Below, piece by piece: positions 46,735-56,427 of a DNA stretch of 64,000 nt. Numbering within the stretch: position 1 is the stretch's first letter; each line of letters starts with the position of its first letter. The translations under genes were made by a program, and so were the position numbers. The stretch spans positions 1 through 64,000 of the forward strand of contig CAVPAL010000017.1 of NCBI GenBank assembly GCA_963701435.1, read 5' to 3'. The notes beneath the pieces are model-generated. The model was not told the origin of the DNA and did not search any database. It worked only from the letters and a program-made list of their open reading frames with translations. The DNA is from JAACFF01 sp963701435. Lineage in GTDB: Bacteria; Chloroflexota; Anaerolineae; Promineifilales; Promineifilaceae.

Positions 46735-47034
46735 TTCTCTCTCCTTACTTAATTTGAAAAAATTCGCTAACACTCGCAGGAAAATAGCAGTTGAGATGGG
46801 GAGAGGGAGGGTTATCCGTTCCAACAAATCAAGCAGCTCACTAATTCGAGCGAGTGCTCGCAATAAATTTGGTAAACAGGGTAACAAATTTGCTGACGAA
46901 AAAGCGTCAGCATCCGTTACTGTAACTTAAATGGGTGAAAAGACAACGAAAAAACGACCGTTCTGTCGCCTAACCGCCATTGTCGAGCCATTTTTGCAGG
47001 ACCGTTTCGTCTGGAGTGGTGTCGAGGTTTGAAA
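46735..47034. other. Intergenic region between mreD and the binding-protein gene
   Basis: About 300 bp without a supported gene. It should contain the promoter of the ABC operon. AT-rich stretches occur near 46,740-46,880 but no convincing -35/-10 pair was found. Confidence 0.35.
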
Positions 47035-47535
47035 TTAAACTTCAACCGGGCGCGGCCAGAGGGTGCGTTCGAGCAGATGCATGCCCCAATAAAAAGGCAG
47101 CACCAAAAAGCCTTGCAGCAGCGCCAGCGGCAGCAGCGTTGTCACGGCGGTGATTGAGAGGTTGTATCCGAAAATGGTCAGGTACAGATAATATAAAATT
47201 TGCTGAATCAATGTCGCCAGGGCCGCCAGTAAAATCGGCATAACAAAACGATTGGTTGGCAAAATCTGGTTAATCCAGCTCACACCCAGCACCGCCAGCA
47301 TATAGGTCAGCGCCATGCCGCCGGTCGGCGCCGCCGTAAATAAATCCATACAGAAACCGGCAATAAAACCCCAAATAAGGCCCTCGTTGGGGCCACGCAG
47401 CAAACCCCAGGCAACTGCCAGCAGGAAAGGGAGCTGAGGAACCAATCCTAAGATGGGGAAATAGGGCAAAACGGCCGTTTGCAGCACCGTCAGCAGCAGC
47501 ATCAAAGGCACGGCCAGGAAAATGCTAGAACGCAT
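47035..47535 (-). CDS. mreD: Rod shape-determining protein MreD
   Basis: A 166-residue membrane protein with about five helices (LMLLLTVLQTAVLPYFPILG, PNEGLIWGFIAGFCMDLFTA) and the MreD-typical conserved acidic residue in the second helix region. It shares one base with the end of mreC. MreD is part of the elongation machine that guides lateral wall synthesis. The PBP2 and RodA genes that often follow are absent here. Confidence 0.85.
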   Translation of the reverse strand: MRSSIFLAVPLMLLLTVLQTAVLPYFPILGLVPQLPFLLAVAWGLLRGPNEGLIWGFIAGFCMDLFTAAPTGGMALTYMLAVLGVSWINQILPTNRFVMPILLAALATLIQQILYYLYLTIFGYNLSITAVTTLLPLALLQGFLVLPFYWGMHLLERTLWPRPVEV

Positions 47536-48395
47536 TAATTCTCCGTTTGTTCTTCAAAAATGCTGGTGTCGACCGGCTCAAAATCAGTAATCACAAACAC
47601 CACTTCTAATGACTCGAAATTCACGGCCGGCTGCACAATCGCGCGTTGAAACAGTTCTGCTTCACGCCGGTCTACGTCGATGACGCGGCCAATTACAAGG
47701 TCCTGGGGAAAACGACCTCCCAATCCGGAAGTCATTACCACTTCGCCAACCTCGATCTGGTATTTTAAGTCGATCCATTCAATTGTGGCCGAGCCGCCAA
47801 TACCGCCGCCGCGTAAGATGCCGGTTGCGCGTGAACTGCCCAGGCGCGATGGAATAGCGCTTGAACTGTCGGTTAATAAAACAATTTGGGATGATTTGGC
47901 GGTAGTGCGGTAAACTTGCCCAACCAGGCCGCGCGCGCTTTCGACGGGCATCCCCACGCGAATACCATCGTTGGCGCCTTTGTCAATCACAATGCTGCGA
48001 ATGGCCTGGTTGCTGTCCTGTCCGATCACGGTTGCGGTCAGACGGCTGTATTCCGGCGCCTGGCGCGCGCGATTGAACAGGTCGAGCAGCAGTTGATATT
48101 CACCTTCGATTTCGCGTAGTTCTTCGTTTTCGCGTTCGAGCTGGTCGATTTGGGCTTGCAGTGTGTCAATTTGCCCCCGCGCGGTTTGCAGGTCTCGCGG
48201 CCCTCCCAGCGCATCGGAGACTGTGTCTGCGCGCGCGTTGGTCCATCCGGTAACGGCCGTTAACGGGTCGCGCAGTATGTTGAAAGCGGCGTCCAGGTTA
48301 CCGGTTTGATCCAAAATCGTGATCAAAACCGCCAGCCCGACCAAAATTCCTAATGTTGCCCACCGAATGCGCCGCGGCGCTTCACCCAGATTCAT
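47535..48395 (-). CDS. mreC: Rod shape-determining protein MreC
   Basis: The 286 residues show the MreC order: short cytoplasmic start, one membrane helix (ATLGILVGLAVLITILDQ), a coiled coil (RGQIDTLQAQIDQLERENEE), then the double beta-barrel domain (RLTATVIGQDSNQAIRSIVI, GMPVESARGLVGQVYRTTAK, GDVVMTSGLGGRFPQDLVIG in slightly altered form). It acts in the periplasm-equivalent space as a scaffold between MreB/MreD and the wall synthases. Confidence 0.9.
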   Translation of the reverse strand: MNLGEAPRRIRWATLGILVGLAVLITILDQTGNLDAAFNILRDPLTAVTGWTNARADTVSDALGGPRDLQTARGQIDTLQAQIDQLERENEELREIEGEYQLLLDLFNRARQAPEYSRLTATVIGQDSNQAIRSIVIDKGANDGIRVGMPVESARGLVGQVYRTTAKSSQIVLLTDSSSAIPSRLGSSRATGILRGGGIGGSATIEWIDLKYQIEVGEVVMTSGLGGRFPQDLVIGRVIDVDRREAELFQRAIVQPAVNFESLEVVFVITDFEPVDTSIFEEQTEN

Positions 48396-48485
48396 TATTA
48401 ATTGAAGTGAATGGAGTAGGGAGAGGGAAAATGAAGGATGATGTCAAGTCCTGACATAAATTTCATGCCTTACTCCTGAAAATAG

Positions 48486-48574
48486 CCTCCCGGAGGTTTC
48501 GTTTATGATGAGCGTTCCCGATGAAAACCTCCGGGAGGTTGGTTTTCATCGCTTTTGGTGTGCGGAACGCTCAT
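48486..48574 (-). promoter_or_regulatory. Two mutually exclusive hairpins between mreB and mreC
   Basis: CCTCCCGGAGGTTT (48,486-48,499) pairs with AAACCTCCGGGAGG (48,525-48,538). Alternatively the segment 48,508-48,529 (ATGAGCGTTCC, CGATGAAAACC) pairs with 48,541-48,551 (GGTTTTCATCG) and 48,564-48,574 (GGAACGCTCAT). Both structures use bases 48,525-48,529, so only one can form. This is the layout of an attenuator, or of a transposed palindromic element. Confidence 0.55.
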
Positions 48575-48601
48575 GTCAACTCCTTGGCGCTTGCAACACG
48601 C

Positions 48602-49663
48602 TTAATGATGTGTGCTGCCGCGATGTAATCCGACGAGAACGCGCTCATAATTATCCAGGTCTTCCAGCACGCGTCCGGCGCCGCGCGCCACGCAGGTCAT
48701 CGAATCTTCGGCTACCCACACGCGCATTTTGACGACATCTTCCAACCGGTCGGCCAGACCCTGAATTTGCGCGCCGCCGCCTGCCAGACAAACGCCCACT
48801 TCCATCAGGTCGGCGACCAGTTCAGGCGGGGTTTCGTCCAGGGCGTCCCTGACTGTGTCTACAATAATATTGACCGAAGGGGACATCGCTTCACGCAGCT
48901 CAATACTGCTAATTTCAACGGTTTGCGGCAGGCCGTTAATTAAGTTCCGCCCGCGCAACGACATGGTTTTTTCTTCGGGCAGCGGAAAGGCAGATCCAAT
49001 ACCGATCTTAACTCGTTCCGCCATGCGTTCTCCAATCAACAGGTTATATTTGTTGCGGGCGTAGGCAATGATATCTTCGTCCATTTCATCGCCCGCTACG
49101 CGGATCGACCGGCTGACGACGATGCCGCCCATGGCGAAAATTGCCACCTCTGTTGTGCCGCCGCCAATATCAACAATCATGCTGCCGCGTGATTCGATAA
49201 TGGGCAAGCCGGCTCCAATGGCGGCTGCCATTGGTTCCTCGATCAAATACGCATCGCGCGCGCCGGCTGAGATAGTGGCGTCATAGACGGCGCGTTTTTC
49301 AACTTCGGTCACGCCGCTGGGCACGCCCACAACCACGCGCGGTCGTGGAAAAGGAACCAGCATTTGCTCATGGGCTTTGTCGATAAAATATTTTAGCATT
49401 GCTTCAGTGATCTCGAATTCAGAAATAACGCCGTCGCGTAACGGCCGTATCGCCACAATATCGCTTGGCGTGCGGCCTACCATTTCGCGCGCTTCGGAGC
49501 CAATTGCTAACGGCCGTCTCGTGCGCTTGTTGATGGCCACCCAGGAAGGCTCATTGATAACAATGCCCTTGTCCCGAATAGCGACTAATGTATTTGCTGT
49601 GCCAAGATCAATGCCGATATCTAATGAAAAGAAACCTAATAGCCAATCTAATGGTCTAAACAA
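48602..49663 (-). CDS. mreB: Rod shape-determining protein MreB (actin homologue)
   Basis: The 353-residue protein has the actin-fold motifs: phosphate-1 GIDLGTANTLVAIRDKGIV, phosphate-2 GSMIVDIGGGTTEVAIFAMG, the adenosine motif VCLAGGGAQIQGLADRL, and the MreB-specific RRPLAIGSEAREMVGRTP. It polymerises under the membrane and steers lateral wall synthesis. It heads mreBCD, separated from mreC by a 206-bp structured gap. Inside the gene two AACGGCCGT sites occur. Confidence 0.95.
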   Translation of the reverse strand: MFRPLDWLLGFFSLDIGIDLGTANTLVAIRDKGIVINEPSWVAINKRTRRPLAIGSEAREMVGRTPSDIVAIRPLRDGVISEFEITEAMLKYFIDKAHEQMLVPFPRPRVVVGVPSGVTEVEKRAVYDATISAGARDAYLIEEPMAAAIGAGLPIIESRGSMIVDIGGGTTEVAIFAMGGIVVSRSIRVAGDEMDEDIIAYARNKYNLLIGERMAERVKIGIGSAFPLPEEKTMSLRGRNLINGLPQTVEISSIELREAMSPSVNIIVDTVRDALDETPPELVADLMEVGVCLAGGGAQIQGLADRLEDVVKMRVWVAEDSMTCVARGAGRVLEDLDNYERVLVGLHRGSTHH

Positions 49664-49877
49664 TTTATTTCCTACATTCCTTCTTGTTTTTTCTCGCTAA
49701 ACGACAGCATTATACCAGTATGGTTATACCCCTGCACGCCAGACAGGCTTTGCCCTCAGAAAACCTTGCCTGACGTCTTAAAAACAGGCATGATCCTGAG
49801 AGAAACATAAACGCTACCCTCGTTATTCAATAAGATGTTAGTATGATCCGTATAGGAAATAAAAAAGGGGCAAACGC

Positions 49878-50291
49878 ATGGCAAGACAGGCATTATTTGA
49901 AAGTTTGGTCTTTGACGAAAATGAAAATCTGGTGGAAACGGCCGTTATCGGCAGCGATGCATATTATATAGTAGACGACGCTGGTTTTCATCGTCATGTG
50001 GATGCGGAGAGCGTAGACCGGCAGGTGCTTGGTTTTTTTCTGCAGCAGTTAGAAGATAATAAAGAAATTGCCGTCGAGCAAGCCCTCAATATGATGGGCA
50101 AAGACGACATTTTCACCAAGGCCGCGCTGGATGCAGAACTGCGCAACATCGACATGGATCAAATCATTGCGCAGGGCATTCCGCTGCAAGCGCGTGAGAT
50201 GCTGGGCATGTTAGGTTTTCGAATCCAGATCAATGTCCACGGAGAAGTAATCGACATTAACCAGCCCAGCGCGCCGGATGACAATTTTTAA
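49878..50291 (+). CDS. Small protein of unknown function
   Basis: This 137-residue acidic protein (ARQALFESLVFDENENLVET, AYYIVDDAGFHRHVDAESVD, QALNMMGKDDIFTKAALDAE) has no signal peptide, membrane segment or known motif. It looks like a conserved chloroflexal cytosolic protein. An AGGGG-type site precedes the ATG. It is divergent from mreB and overlaps the end of the convergent sugar transferase by four bases. Confidence 0.6.
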   Translation: MARQALFESLVFDENENLVETAVIGSDAYYIVDDAGFHRHVDAESVDRQVLGFFLQQLEDNKEIAVEQALNMMGKDDIFTKAALDAELRNIDMDQIIAQGIPLQAREMLGMLGFRIQINVHGEVIDINQPSAPDDNF

Positions 50292-51703
50292 TAAGCGCCG
50301 CGCCCAAAAAGCGCGTGTGGAATTGTTTGTAACAGGATGCGTACATCCATTGTCAACGACCAGTTTTCAATATAATAAATATCCAGCAAACACAGCTCAT
50401 CAAAAGTTAAATCAGAACGGCCGCTTACCTGCCACAACCCCGTAATGCCCCCGATTACCGCCAGCCTCTGCATCTGCCACGCTTTATAGGCTGCCACTTC
50501 TTCCGTCAGCGGCGGGCGCGGTCCCACCATGCTCATTTGACCAATCAACACGTTCCATAATTGGGGTATCTCGTCCAGACTTGTGCGCCGGATCCACTGT
50601 CCTGTGCGGGTCAGGCGCGGATCTGATTTGATCTTGAAAATTGGACCGTCAGCTTCATTTTGCTGCTGTAACGCTTGCTTCTGTTTGTCGGCGTCCATTA
50701 CCATGGACCGAAACTTGTACATTTTGAAAGGCGTCCCGTTGCGGCCAATGCGTATGCCGGAATAAAGCACAGGACCGCGTGAATCCAGTTTGATTGCTAC
50801 GGCAATAATTGCGCCAATTAATAGAGCCGGAATGCTCAGCAAAAACACAAGCGTCAAATCAACAAAACGTTTAAGAACCACATCACGCTGGCTCATGCTG
50901 ACATCACGCACGCCTAGCATTGGAATCCCGGCCATATTATTGAACTCGACCCGTTTCAGGCTGATTTGGAGTAAATCGGGCACGACTTGAGCGCGCAGTC
51001 CATGCGCCTGGCAATCATGCAGCAAGGTTAAAATTTGTTGGTGCATTTCACCGGGCAAAGCAATCACCACCGTGTGCAGGTGGGGGTTGGTGCGGATGAT
51101 CTGGCGTAAATCATGGTAGCTGCCCAGGTGCGGGATCAGACCGGAGCCAATATTATTTTCACCGGAATCGTCATCAAGATAGCCGATAACTTTGTAGCCC
51201 AGGTCGGGACGCGCGATTAAGGTGCGGATGACGCCCCGGCCGGCTTCACCCGCGCCGATAACCAGCGCATAATCAACTTGTTTACCCCGCCGGTATAATA
51301 TGGCCTGGATCCAGCGCTTGAGCAGGCGCGCGATACCGATCAGGACAACAATGAAGATTAACGCCCAAAAAATGAGCAGGCGTGAAAAGGGGCTGGGTTG
51401 GAAGAAAAAGGTCACGGCCATCATCAGCAAGATGCCGGAGGCAGTTGCCGAGAGGACGCGCGACATTTCATCGATCCAGGATTCCCCCCGCCGCCGCCGC
51501 CATACTTTATGCTGGGAAAAGGTGAGGATAAGCAGAATGTTAAGTACCGCCTGCTGGCCCAGATAGTCGCTGTAGGGTTCAGGGAAAGTGACCGGAACGA
51601 GCCATTCCCACTCATACCGGGCGACATACGCCAACATGAAGGCCAGGTTGATTAGCAAAAGATCCGTGATTATGGTGATTCGGTTGATTGTATGGCTTTT
51701 CAT
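50288..51703 (-). CDS. Undecaprenyl-phosphate sugar phosphotransferase (polyprenyl sugar transferase)
   Basis: ATG 51703 overlaps the stop of the preceding glycosyltransferase (ATGA), which fixes the start despite a longer open frame. The 471 residues have four N-terminal helices (ITDLLLINLAFMLAYVARY), a nucleotide-binding-like middle (ALVIGAGEAGRGVIRTLIAR) and the C-terminal transferase: FKMYKFRSMVMDADKQKQAL, SLDEIPQLWNVLIGQMSMVG PRPP in two parts, and ITGLWQVSGRSDLTFDE. It loads the first sugar phosphate onto undecaprenyl phosphate for a surface glycan. Confidence 0.9.
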   Translation of the reverse strand: MKSHTINRITIITDLLLINLAFMLAYVARYEWEWLVPVTFPEPYSDYLGQQAVLNILLILTFSQHKVWRRRRGESWIDEMSRVLSATASGILLMMAVTFFFQPSPFSRLLIFWALIFIVVLIGIARLLKRWIQAILYRRGKQVDYALVIGAGEAGRGVIRTLIARPDLGYKVIGYLDDDSGENNIGSGLIPHLGSYHDLRQIIRTNPHLHTVVIALPGEMHQQILTLLHDCQAHGLRAQVVPDLLQISLKRVEFNNMAGIPMLGVRDVSMSQRDVVLKRFVDLTLVFLLSIPALLIGAIIAVAIKLDSRGPVLYSGIRIGRNGTPFKMYKFRSMVMDADKQKQALQQQNEADGPIFKIKSDPRLTRTGQWIRRTSLDEIPQLWNVLIGQMSMVGPRPPLTEEVAAYKAWQMQRLAVIGGITGLWQVSGRSDLTFDELCLLDIYYIENWSLTMDVRILLQTIPHALFGRGAY

Positions 51704-52871
51704 GATGTTGACAAAGCGCGTTGATAAACAACGGCCGTTTCCCGGCCCGCCTGTTCCCAGGAAAAGTGAGCAGCCTGCTGCAACCCGTTTTGGCGCATTG
51801 CAGTTGCAATCGTGGGATCGTCCAGCACACTCACCATACAATCAACCAGCGCATCGACATCTTCAGGGGGAAAATAGGTTGCAGCCGTACCCCCGGCTTG
51901 CGGCATGGAAGAAACATTGGAAGCAACCACCGGCGTACCGCACGCCATGGCCTCGATAATCGGCATGCCAAACCCTTCATACAGGGAAGGGAACACCAGC
52001 AGAGTGGCGGCGTTGTACCAGTAAGGCAGCAGTTCATCCGGCACATACCCTGTAAATCGCACCTGCTTTTCCAATTTTAAGGCGTGAACCTCTGCGAAAA
52101 TCTCATCATATAGCCAGCCTTTGCCGCCAGCCAGCACCATGAGCAAATCGGGACGCTTTAATTTTGCCAGCGCTTCCAACAATATCGGTATATTTTTACG
52201 CGGCTGCAGCGTGCCAACGTGCAGCAGAAATTGAGCGGGCAGCTCGTTTTGCTGACGAAATTGCTCGACTGCCTGTGGCGCGAGCGGGTGGAATGCAGGA
52301 TCAACGCCCGGCGTTACAACATCAATCATTTCCAGCGGAACGTCAAAAAAACGGTGAACATCCTGGCGGCTCGATTCTGAGATCGTGATGACTCGCCGCG
52401 CGCTTTGGCAGGAACGCGCCGTTTGGCTGGTGAGGTAACGTCGCTGCATGGCAGGGAAGTTTTCCGGGTAATGAATAAAACTTAAATCATAAACAGTGAC
52501 AACGGCCGGGCAAAGCGCCACAGCCGGCGTGACAAAGGCCATGCTGTGCATTAGATCTAACTTATGGGCGCGACCCAGAACAGGCCAGGCAGTCTGTTCC
52601 CAGACAATGCGCGCGCTGCGTCTGGCAGTGGGCCACCTGGTCTGGTGCAAGCTGAAATCGGGTCGCTGCAACCACTTTGCGCTGTGTTGGGTGTAGATGT
52701 GGTAACAAGCCGGGAATGTTTGTCAGCGGTCAATTGTCCGCCGTCCGGCAAATGGCGCAGCGTTTGGGCGATATATTGGTGAATACCTGCGCGCCGATAC
52801 CCTGCTTCGCCTGCCAACAATTGCGCGTTAATACCAATGCGGTGAAATTTCGACCCCGAATTTGGTGACAT
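51700..52871 (-). CDS. GT4-type glycosyltransferase, N-terminal frameshift
   Basis: The main frame (from 52,671) carries the GT-B donor half: FLLHVGTLQPRKNIPILLEA, VRFTGYVPDELLPYWYNAAT and LVFPSLYEGFGMPIIEAMAC, with the EGFG-x6-E nucleotide-sugar motif. The natural N-terminus is in the neighbouring frame from ATG 52871 (FHRIGINAQLLAGEAGYRRA, GIHQYIAQTLRHLP), and one indel near 52,690 joins them. It transfers a sugar from a nucleotide donor, next to the priming sugar transferase with which it overlaps. Confidence 0.85.
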
Positions 52872-52996
52872 AGCCGTAAATTATACTGGTTTTGACATCA
52901 ATCTGGCGAAGCTTAGCTACATTATGTTGACTAAACAGCCTGGAAGGATTACAATATTTTCATATTTTGGACCGAATGGCGCACGAGGAGGCCCAC

Positions 52997-53635
52997 GTGA
53001 AGCACAAATTAATTGCCCCCTTTTGGATAGTTGTTGCAATAGGCGCTGCATTTTTGCTTACGTCTTGCGAGCGGCCGGTGGAACAACCCGTTGTACCCAC
53101 GCTTGTGCCCACCACAGCGCCGCCCGAACCAACGGCGCCGCCTGCGCCTACTGAAGACCCAAATGCGATTGTGGAGGTTACACCTGAAGCCACGGCGTTG
53201 GTGGAAGCGACGCCGGCCGCTCCTGAGGCATCGACTGAATCGCAAACGTACGTTGTACAGGCTGGCGACACCTTAGGCGAAATTGCCCAGAAGTTTGGGG
53301 TTTCGGTTTCATCGATTATGGCTGTTAACGATATTCAAAATCAAAACTTGATTTATCCAGGCCAGGAATTAACGATCCCTCCGGCCGGCACAACGCCGGC
53401 AACGCCGGAAGGGGGGAGTACGCCCGAAGGCGGACAGGGCGGTAACCAGCAGCAGCCGGAGGGTGGTCAGGGACAGGCGCAGGGAAATATTTATATTGTC
53501 AGCCGTGGCGAAAATCTTTTCCGCATCGGCCTTAAATATGGCTGCACGGTGGACCAGATGGCGCGTCATAACGGCATTCGCCCACCCTATTTCATCTATC
53601 CCGGCCAATCTATTAAAATCCCGCCTCAGTGTTAG
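52997..53635 (+). CDS. Lipoprotein with two LysM domains
   Basis: GTG 52997 follows GAGGAGG; it gives a lipoprotein signal (FWIVVAIGAAFLLTSC). A Pro/Thr-rich spacer leads to LysM 1 (TYVVQAGDTLGEIAQKFGVS, NQNLIYPGQELTIP). A Gly/Gln/Pro linker then leads to LysM 2 (IYIVSRGENLFRIGLKYGCT, PPYFIYPGQSIKIPPQC). LysM binds peptidoglycan or chitin-type glycans, so this is a wall-associated surface lipoprotein. Confidence 0.9.
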   Translation: MKHKLIAPFWIVVAIGAAFLLTSCERPVEQPVVPTLVPTTAPPEPTAPPAPTEDPNAIVEVTPEATALVEATPAAPEASTESQTYVVQAGDTLGEIAQKFGVSVSSIMAVNDIQNQNLIYPGQELTIPPAGTTPATPEGGSTPEGGQGGNQQQPEGGQGQAQGNIYIVSRGENLFRIGLKYGCTVDQMARHNGIRPPYFIYPGQSIKIPPQC

Positions 53636-53648
53636 ACTTATCTGACAA

Positions 53649-54188
53649 ATGAACCAGCAAACAATCTATACCGCGTGGCAGGGCAAATCCTGGCGCTTGC
53701 GCGTTGAGCGCCGGACGCTGCCGGATGGGTCGCTGGTTGAGCGTGGTTTTATTGATCATCCCGGCGCTGTTGTGCTCGTGCCTGTGCGTGCAACGGCCGT
53801 TGGCCCCGAAGTTTTGATCCTGCGTCAATATCGATATGCGCTGCAGCAAACGATTTTAGAGCTGCCGGCCGGAACGCGCGGCCGGGATGAGGATTGGCTG
53901 GCATGTGCGCAGCGGGAACTGCGCGAAGAAACTGGTTTCCGCGCGGCGTCGCTGGTTTTGCTGGGAGATTGTTGGCCGGCTCCGGGCGTGTCGAATGAGC
54001 TAATGCGAATTTATCTGGCGCGGGAATTATCGCCTGATCCACTGCCGCAGGATGTAGATGAAGAAATTGAGGTAACGGCGCTGCCGCTGGATGAGTTGGT
54101 TTTGATGGCGAATAACGGCCGTATTCTCGACGCTAAAACAATGGTTGGAATTTTGAGAACGGCCGCTTACCTGCAAATAAACCCTTAA
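53649..54188 (+). CDS. Nudix hydrolase, ADP-ribose pyrophosphatase type
   Basis: The 179 residues contain an exact Nudix box: G-x5-E-x7-REUxEExGU, visible as GTRGRDEDWLACAQRELREE then TGF, preceded by LELPA as in ADP-ribose/GDP-mannose pyrophosphatases. FIDHPGAVVLVPVR and EVLILRQYRYALQQTILELP are typical of that subgroup. It begins 13 bp after the LysM gene and overlaps the convergent protease gene by four bases. Confidence 0.9.
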   Translation: MNQQTIYTAWQGKSWRLRVERRTLPDGSLVERGFIDHPGAVVLVPVRATAVGPEVLILRQYRYALQQTILELPAGTRGRDEDWLACAQRELREETGFRAASLVLLGDCWPAPGVSNELMRIYLARELSPDPLPQDVDEEIEVTALPLDELVLMANNGRILDAKTMVGILRTAAYLQINP

Positions 54189-56305
54189 TCCGAACTCTCT
54201 TCCTCCTCATCTTCTTCCTTTTCCCCAAAAGATTTCAAATTAAGCGCCATTTCCAGCAGCCGCTTTTGGGCCAGATAATGAATGCTGCCGGGTGGGAATT
54301 CACCCGCCTCGTCCCGCTGACCAGCGGGAACGCCGGTTAGTATCTCGATGCCTTCATCAACCGTGTAGACCGGCCAGATCGAGAATTTGCCTGCCGCAAC
54401 GGCCGTTATCACATCCTCATGCAGCATCAAATCTTCTACATTGCTGGCGGGAATAATCACGCCTTGATCCCCTGTCAGGCCGCGCTCGCGGCAAATTTTG
54501 AAAAAGCCTTCAATCTTTTCATTAACGCCGCCAATCGGCTGCACGCTGCCATGTTGGTTGACAGAGCCGGTTACGGCGATGCCCTGCTTGATAGGCGTGC
54601 GCGTCAGGCAAGAAAGCAGCGCATACAGCTCTGTCGACGAAGCGCTGTCCCCTTCGATGCCGCCATAATTTTGCTCAAACGTCAGGCTGGCGGTGAGGGA
54701 AAGCGGCTGGTGCTGCGCATACATGCCGCCCAGATAACCATATAAAATTAACACCCCTTTATCATGAATTGGGCCTGACATTTGGGTCTCGCGCTCAATA
54801 TGGATGACGCCGCTGTCGCCCATAAAGGTGCGTCCGGTGATGCGGTTGGGATGCCCAAAGGTGTAATTGCCTGTATCGTAGGTAGAGAGGCCGTTTACCT
54901 GCCCGATCACGCTGCCGCTGGTTTCGATGAAGGTGTCGCCGGTGAGGATTTCTTCTTGCAATTTTTCTTCCAGGTAGTTAGCGCGCAGCATGCGCTCGGC
55001 TAAGGCTTGCTGGACATCGACGGCGGTAACAATGGAACGGCCGTTACGCCCGGTCCAATAGTTTGCTTCCCGCACCAGATCCGCCACCATGCCAAAGCGC
55101 GTACTCAACTTATTCCGTTTTTCCGTCAGGCGCGCGCCAAATTCAACCACGCGAGCAACGGCCGTGGTATCAAAAGGCCGTAAATTTTCGCTGTGACAAC
55201 GCGCGGCAATAAATTGGGCGTATGCCTGTTCATTTTCAGCATTGCGCGGCATGGTAGCGTCAAAATCTGCTCGCACCTTAAATATGGTGTGGAACTCTTC
55301 ATCCTCATCAAAAAACGCATAAAAAGTATCCAGGCTGCCCAACAATATTACCTTCACATTGAGCGGGATCGGCTGTGGATTGAGTGATTTGGCCAGAACC
55401 GGCGCGCCGTCCAGCCGGGAATTTGTTTGCAGCCGAATCTCTCCGCTTTTCAAAGCGCGTTTAATCGCCTCCCACGCATCCGGCGATGACCATAAATCCT
55501 GCGCCTGAATAATCAAGTAGCCGCCGTTGGCCTGATGCAAACTGCCGCTTTGGGCGTAGGAGAAATGGGTTGATAGCGCGCCGGACTGCACTTCATACGC
55601 CAGGTGCCCCATTAAAGTATTCAAATTGGGATCCAATTCAATAATTACTGGGGCGCCCGCCGTTGATGCGTTGTCGACAAATAAATTGACAGCATAACGA
55701 CGCAGGTCAAGCTGCCCGATATTGTCCATTGGTGACTCATTGAGGCTAACCTGCGCCAGAATATCCTGTTCAACTTCCTCCAGAAAATGCAATATCGCGC
55801 TTTCTGATTCAAATTCACTGCGTAGAGGGGTCAAATATGGCGCGAGTGTACTGGCAACAATCGTCTGCTGTTGACTGGTATCCAGTTGGTTTTCAACTGG
55901 TTGGGCGGCAAATGTTTGTGCGAGACTGGATTTTAGCTGTTGTACCAGACGCTGCATGGCCGTTTGTAATAGCTGCCCATTGCCAGGCGGCAGTTGCATG
56001 GCGCGGGGCTTTTGAGGATATTTAAAATTATAGACGTAAACCCAATCGGGCGGCGTAGCTTTCTCACGCGTGCGCGTTTGCAGAAAATGTTTAATGGCGG
56101 TTGAACGGCCGGTTCCGTGGGCGCCCAGCACGAAAATATTATACCCATCGCCCTCGATGCCCATGCCAAATTCTAATGCGCGGGTACCGCGCGGCTGGCC
56201 GATGATATTGATCACGGGCGGTAATTCGGCCGTGCTTTGAAATGTAAAGTTTTCCGGGGGACAAACTGCCCGCAGCTGCGCCGGCTGCAAAGAAATTACA
56301 GGCAT
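54185..56305 (-). CDS. AAA-Lon type ATP-dependent protease (LonH/YcbZ-like)
   Basis: The 706-residue protein has an atypical AAA part with a degenerate P-loop (NIFVLGAHGTGRSTAIKHFL) and long helical insert, the ALKSGEIRLQ sensor region and the Lon protease domain at the C-terminus. There, EGDSASSTELYALLSCLT holds the catalytic Ser and PIGGVNEKIEGFFKICRERG the catalytic Lys. This order (AAA_32 plus Lon_C) is the YcbZ/LonH family, distinct from classical Lon by lacking the N-terminal substrate domain. The tail is acidic (EKEEDEEEESSD). Confidence 0.9.
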   Translation of the reverse strand: MPVISLQPAQLRAVCPPENFTFQSTAELPPVINIIGQPRGTRALEFGMGIEGDGYNIFVLGAHGTGRSTAIKHFLQTRTREKATPPDWVYVYNFKYPQKPRAMQLPPGNGQLLQTAMQRLVQQLKSSLAQTFAAQPVENQLDTSQQQTIVASTLAPYLTPLRSEFESESAILHFLEEVEQDILAQVSLNESPMDNIGQLDLRRYAVNLFVDNASTAGAPVIIELDPNLNTLMGHLAYEVQSGALSTHFSYAQSGSLHQANGGYLIIQAQDLWSSPDAWEAIKRALKSGEIRLQTNSRLDGAPVLAKSLNPQPIPLNVKVILLGSLDTFYAFFDEDEEFHTIFKVRADFDATMPRNAENEQAYAQFIAARCHSENLRPFDTTAVARVVEFGARLTEKRNKLSTRFGMVADLVREANYWTGRNGRSIVTAVDVQQALAERMLRANYLEEKLQEEILTGDTFIETSGSVIGQVNGLSTYDTGNYTFGHPNRITGRTFMGDSGVIHIERETQMSGPIHDKGVLILYGYLGGMYAQHQPLSLTASLTFEQNYGGIEGDSASSTELYALLSCLTRTPIKQGIAVTGSVNQHGSVQPIGGVNEKIEGFFKICRERGLTGDQGVIIPASNVEDLMLHEDVITAVAAGKFSIWPVYTVDEGIEILTGVPAGQRDEAGEFPPGSIHYLAQKRLLEMALNLKSFGEKEEDEEEESSD

Positions 56306-56427
56306 TCACTGCTCCTAAATGTTTCACATGATGAAGAATGTTACTGCTACTAAAGCGGGTGAGCAATAGAAACAACGCAATATTCAGAAATGTAAAACCA
56401 GGGTTTTTCAGTTGTCCGAAAATCAAC

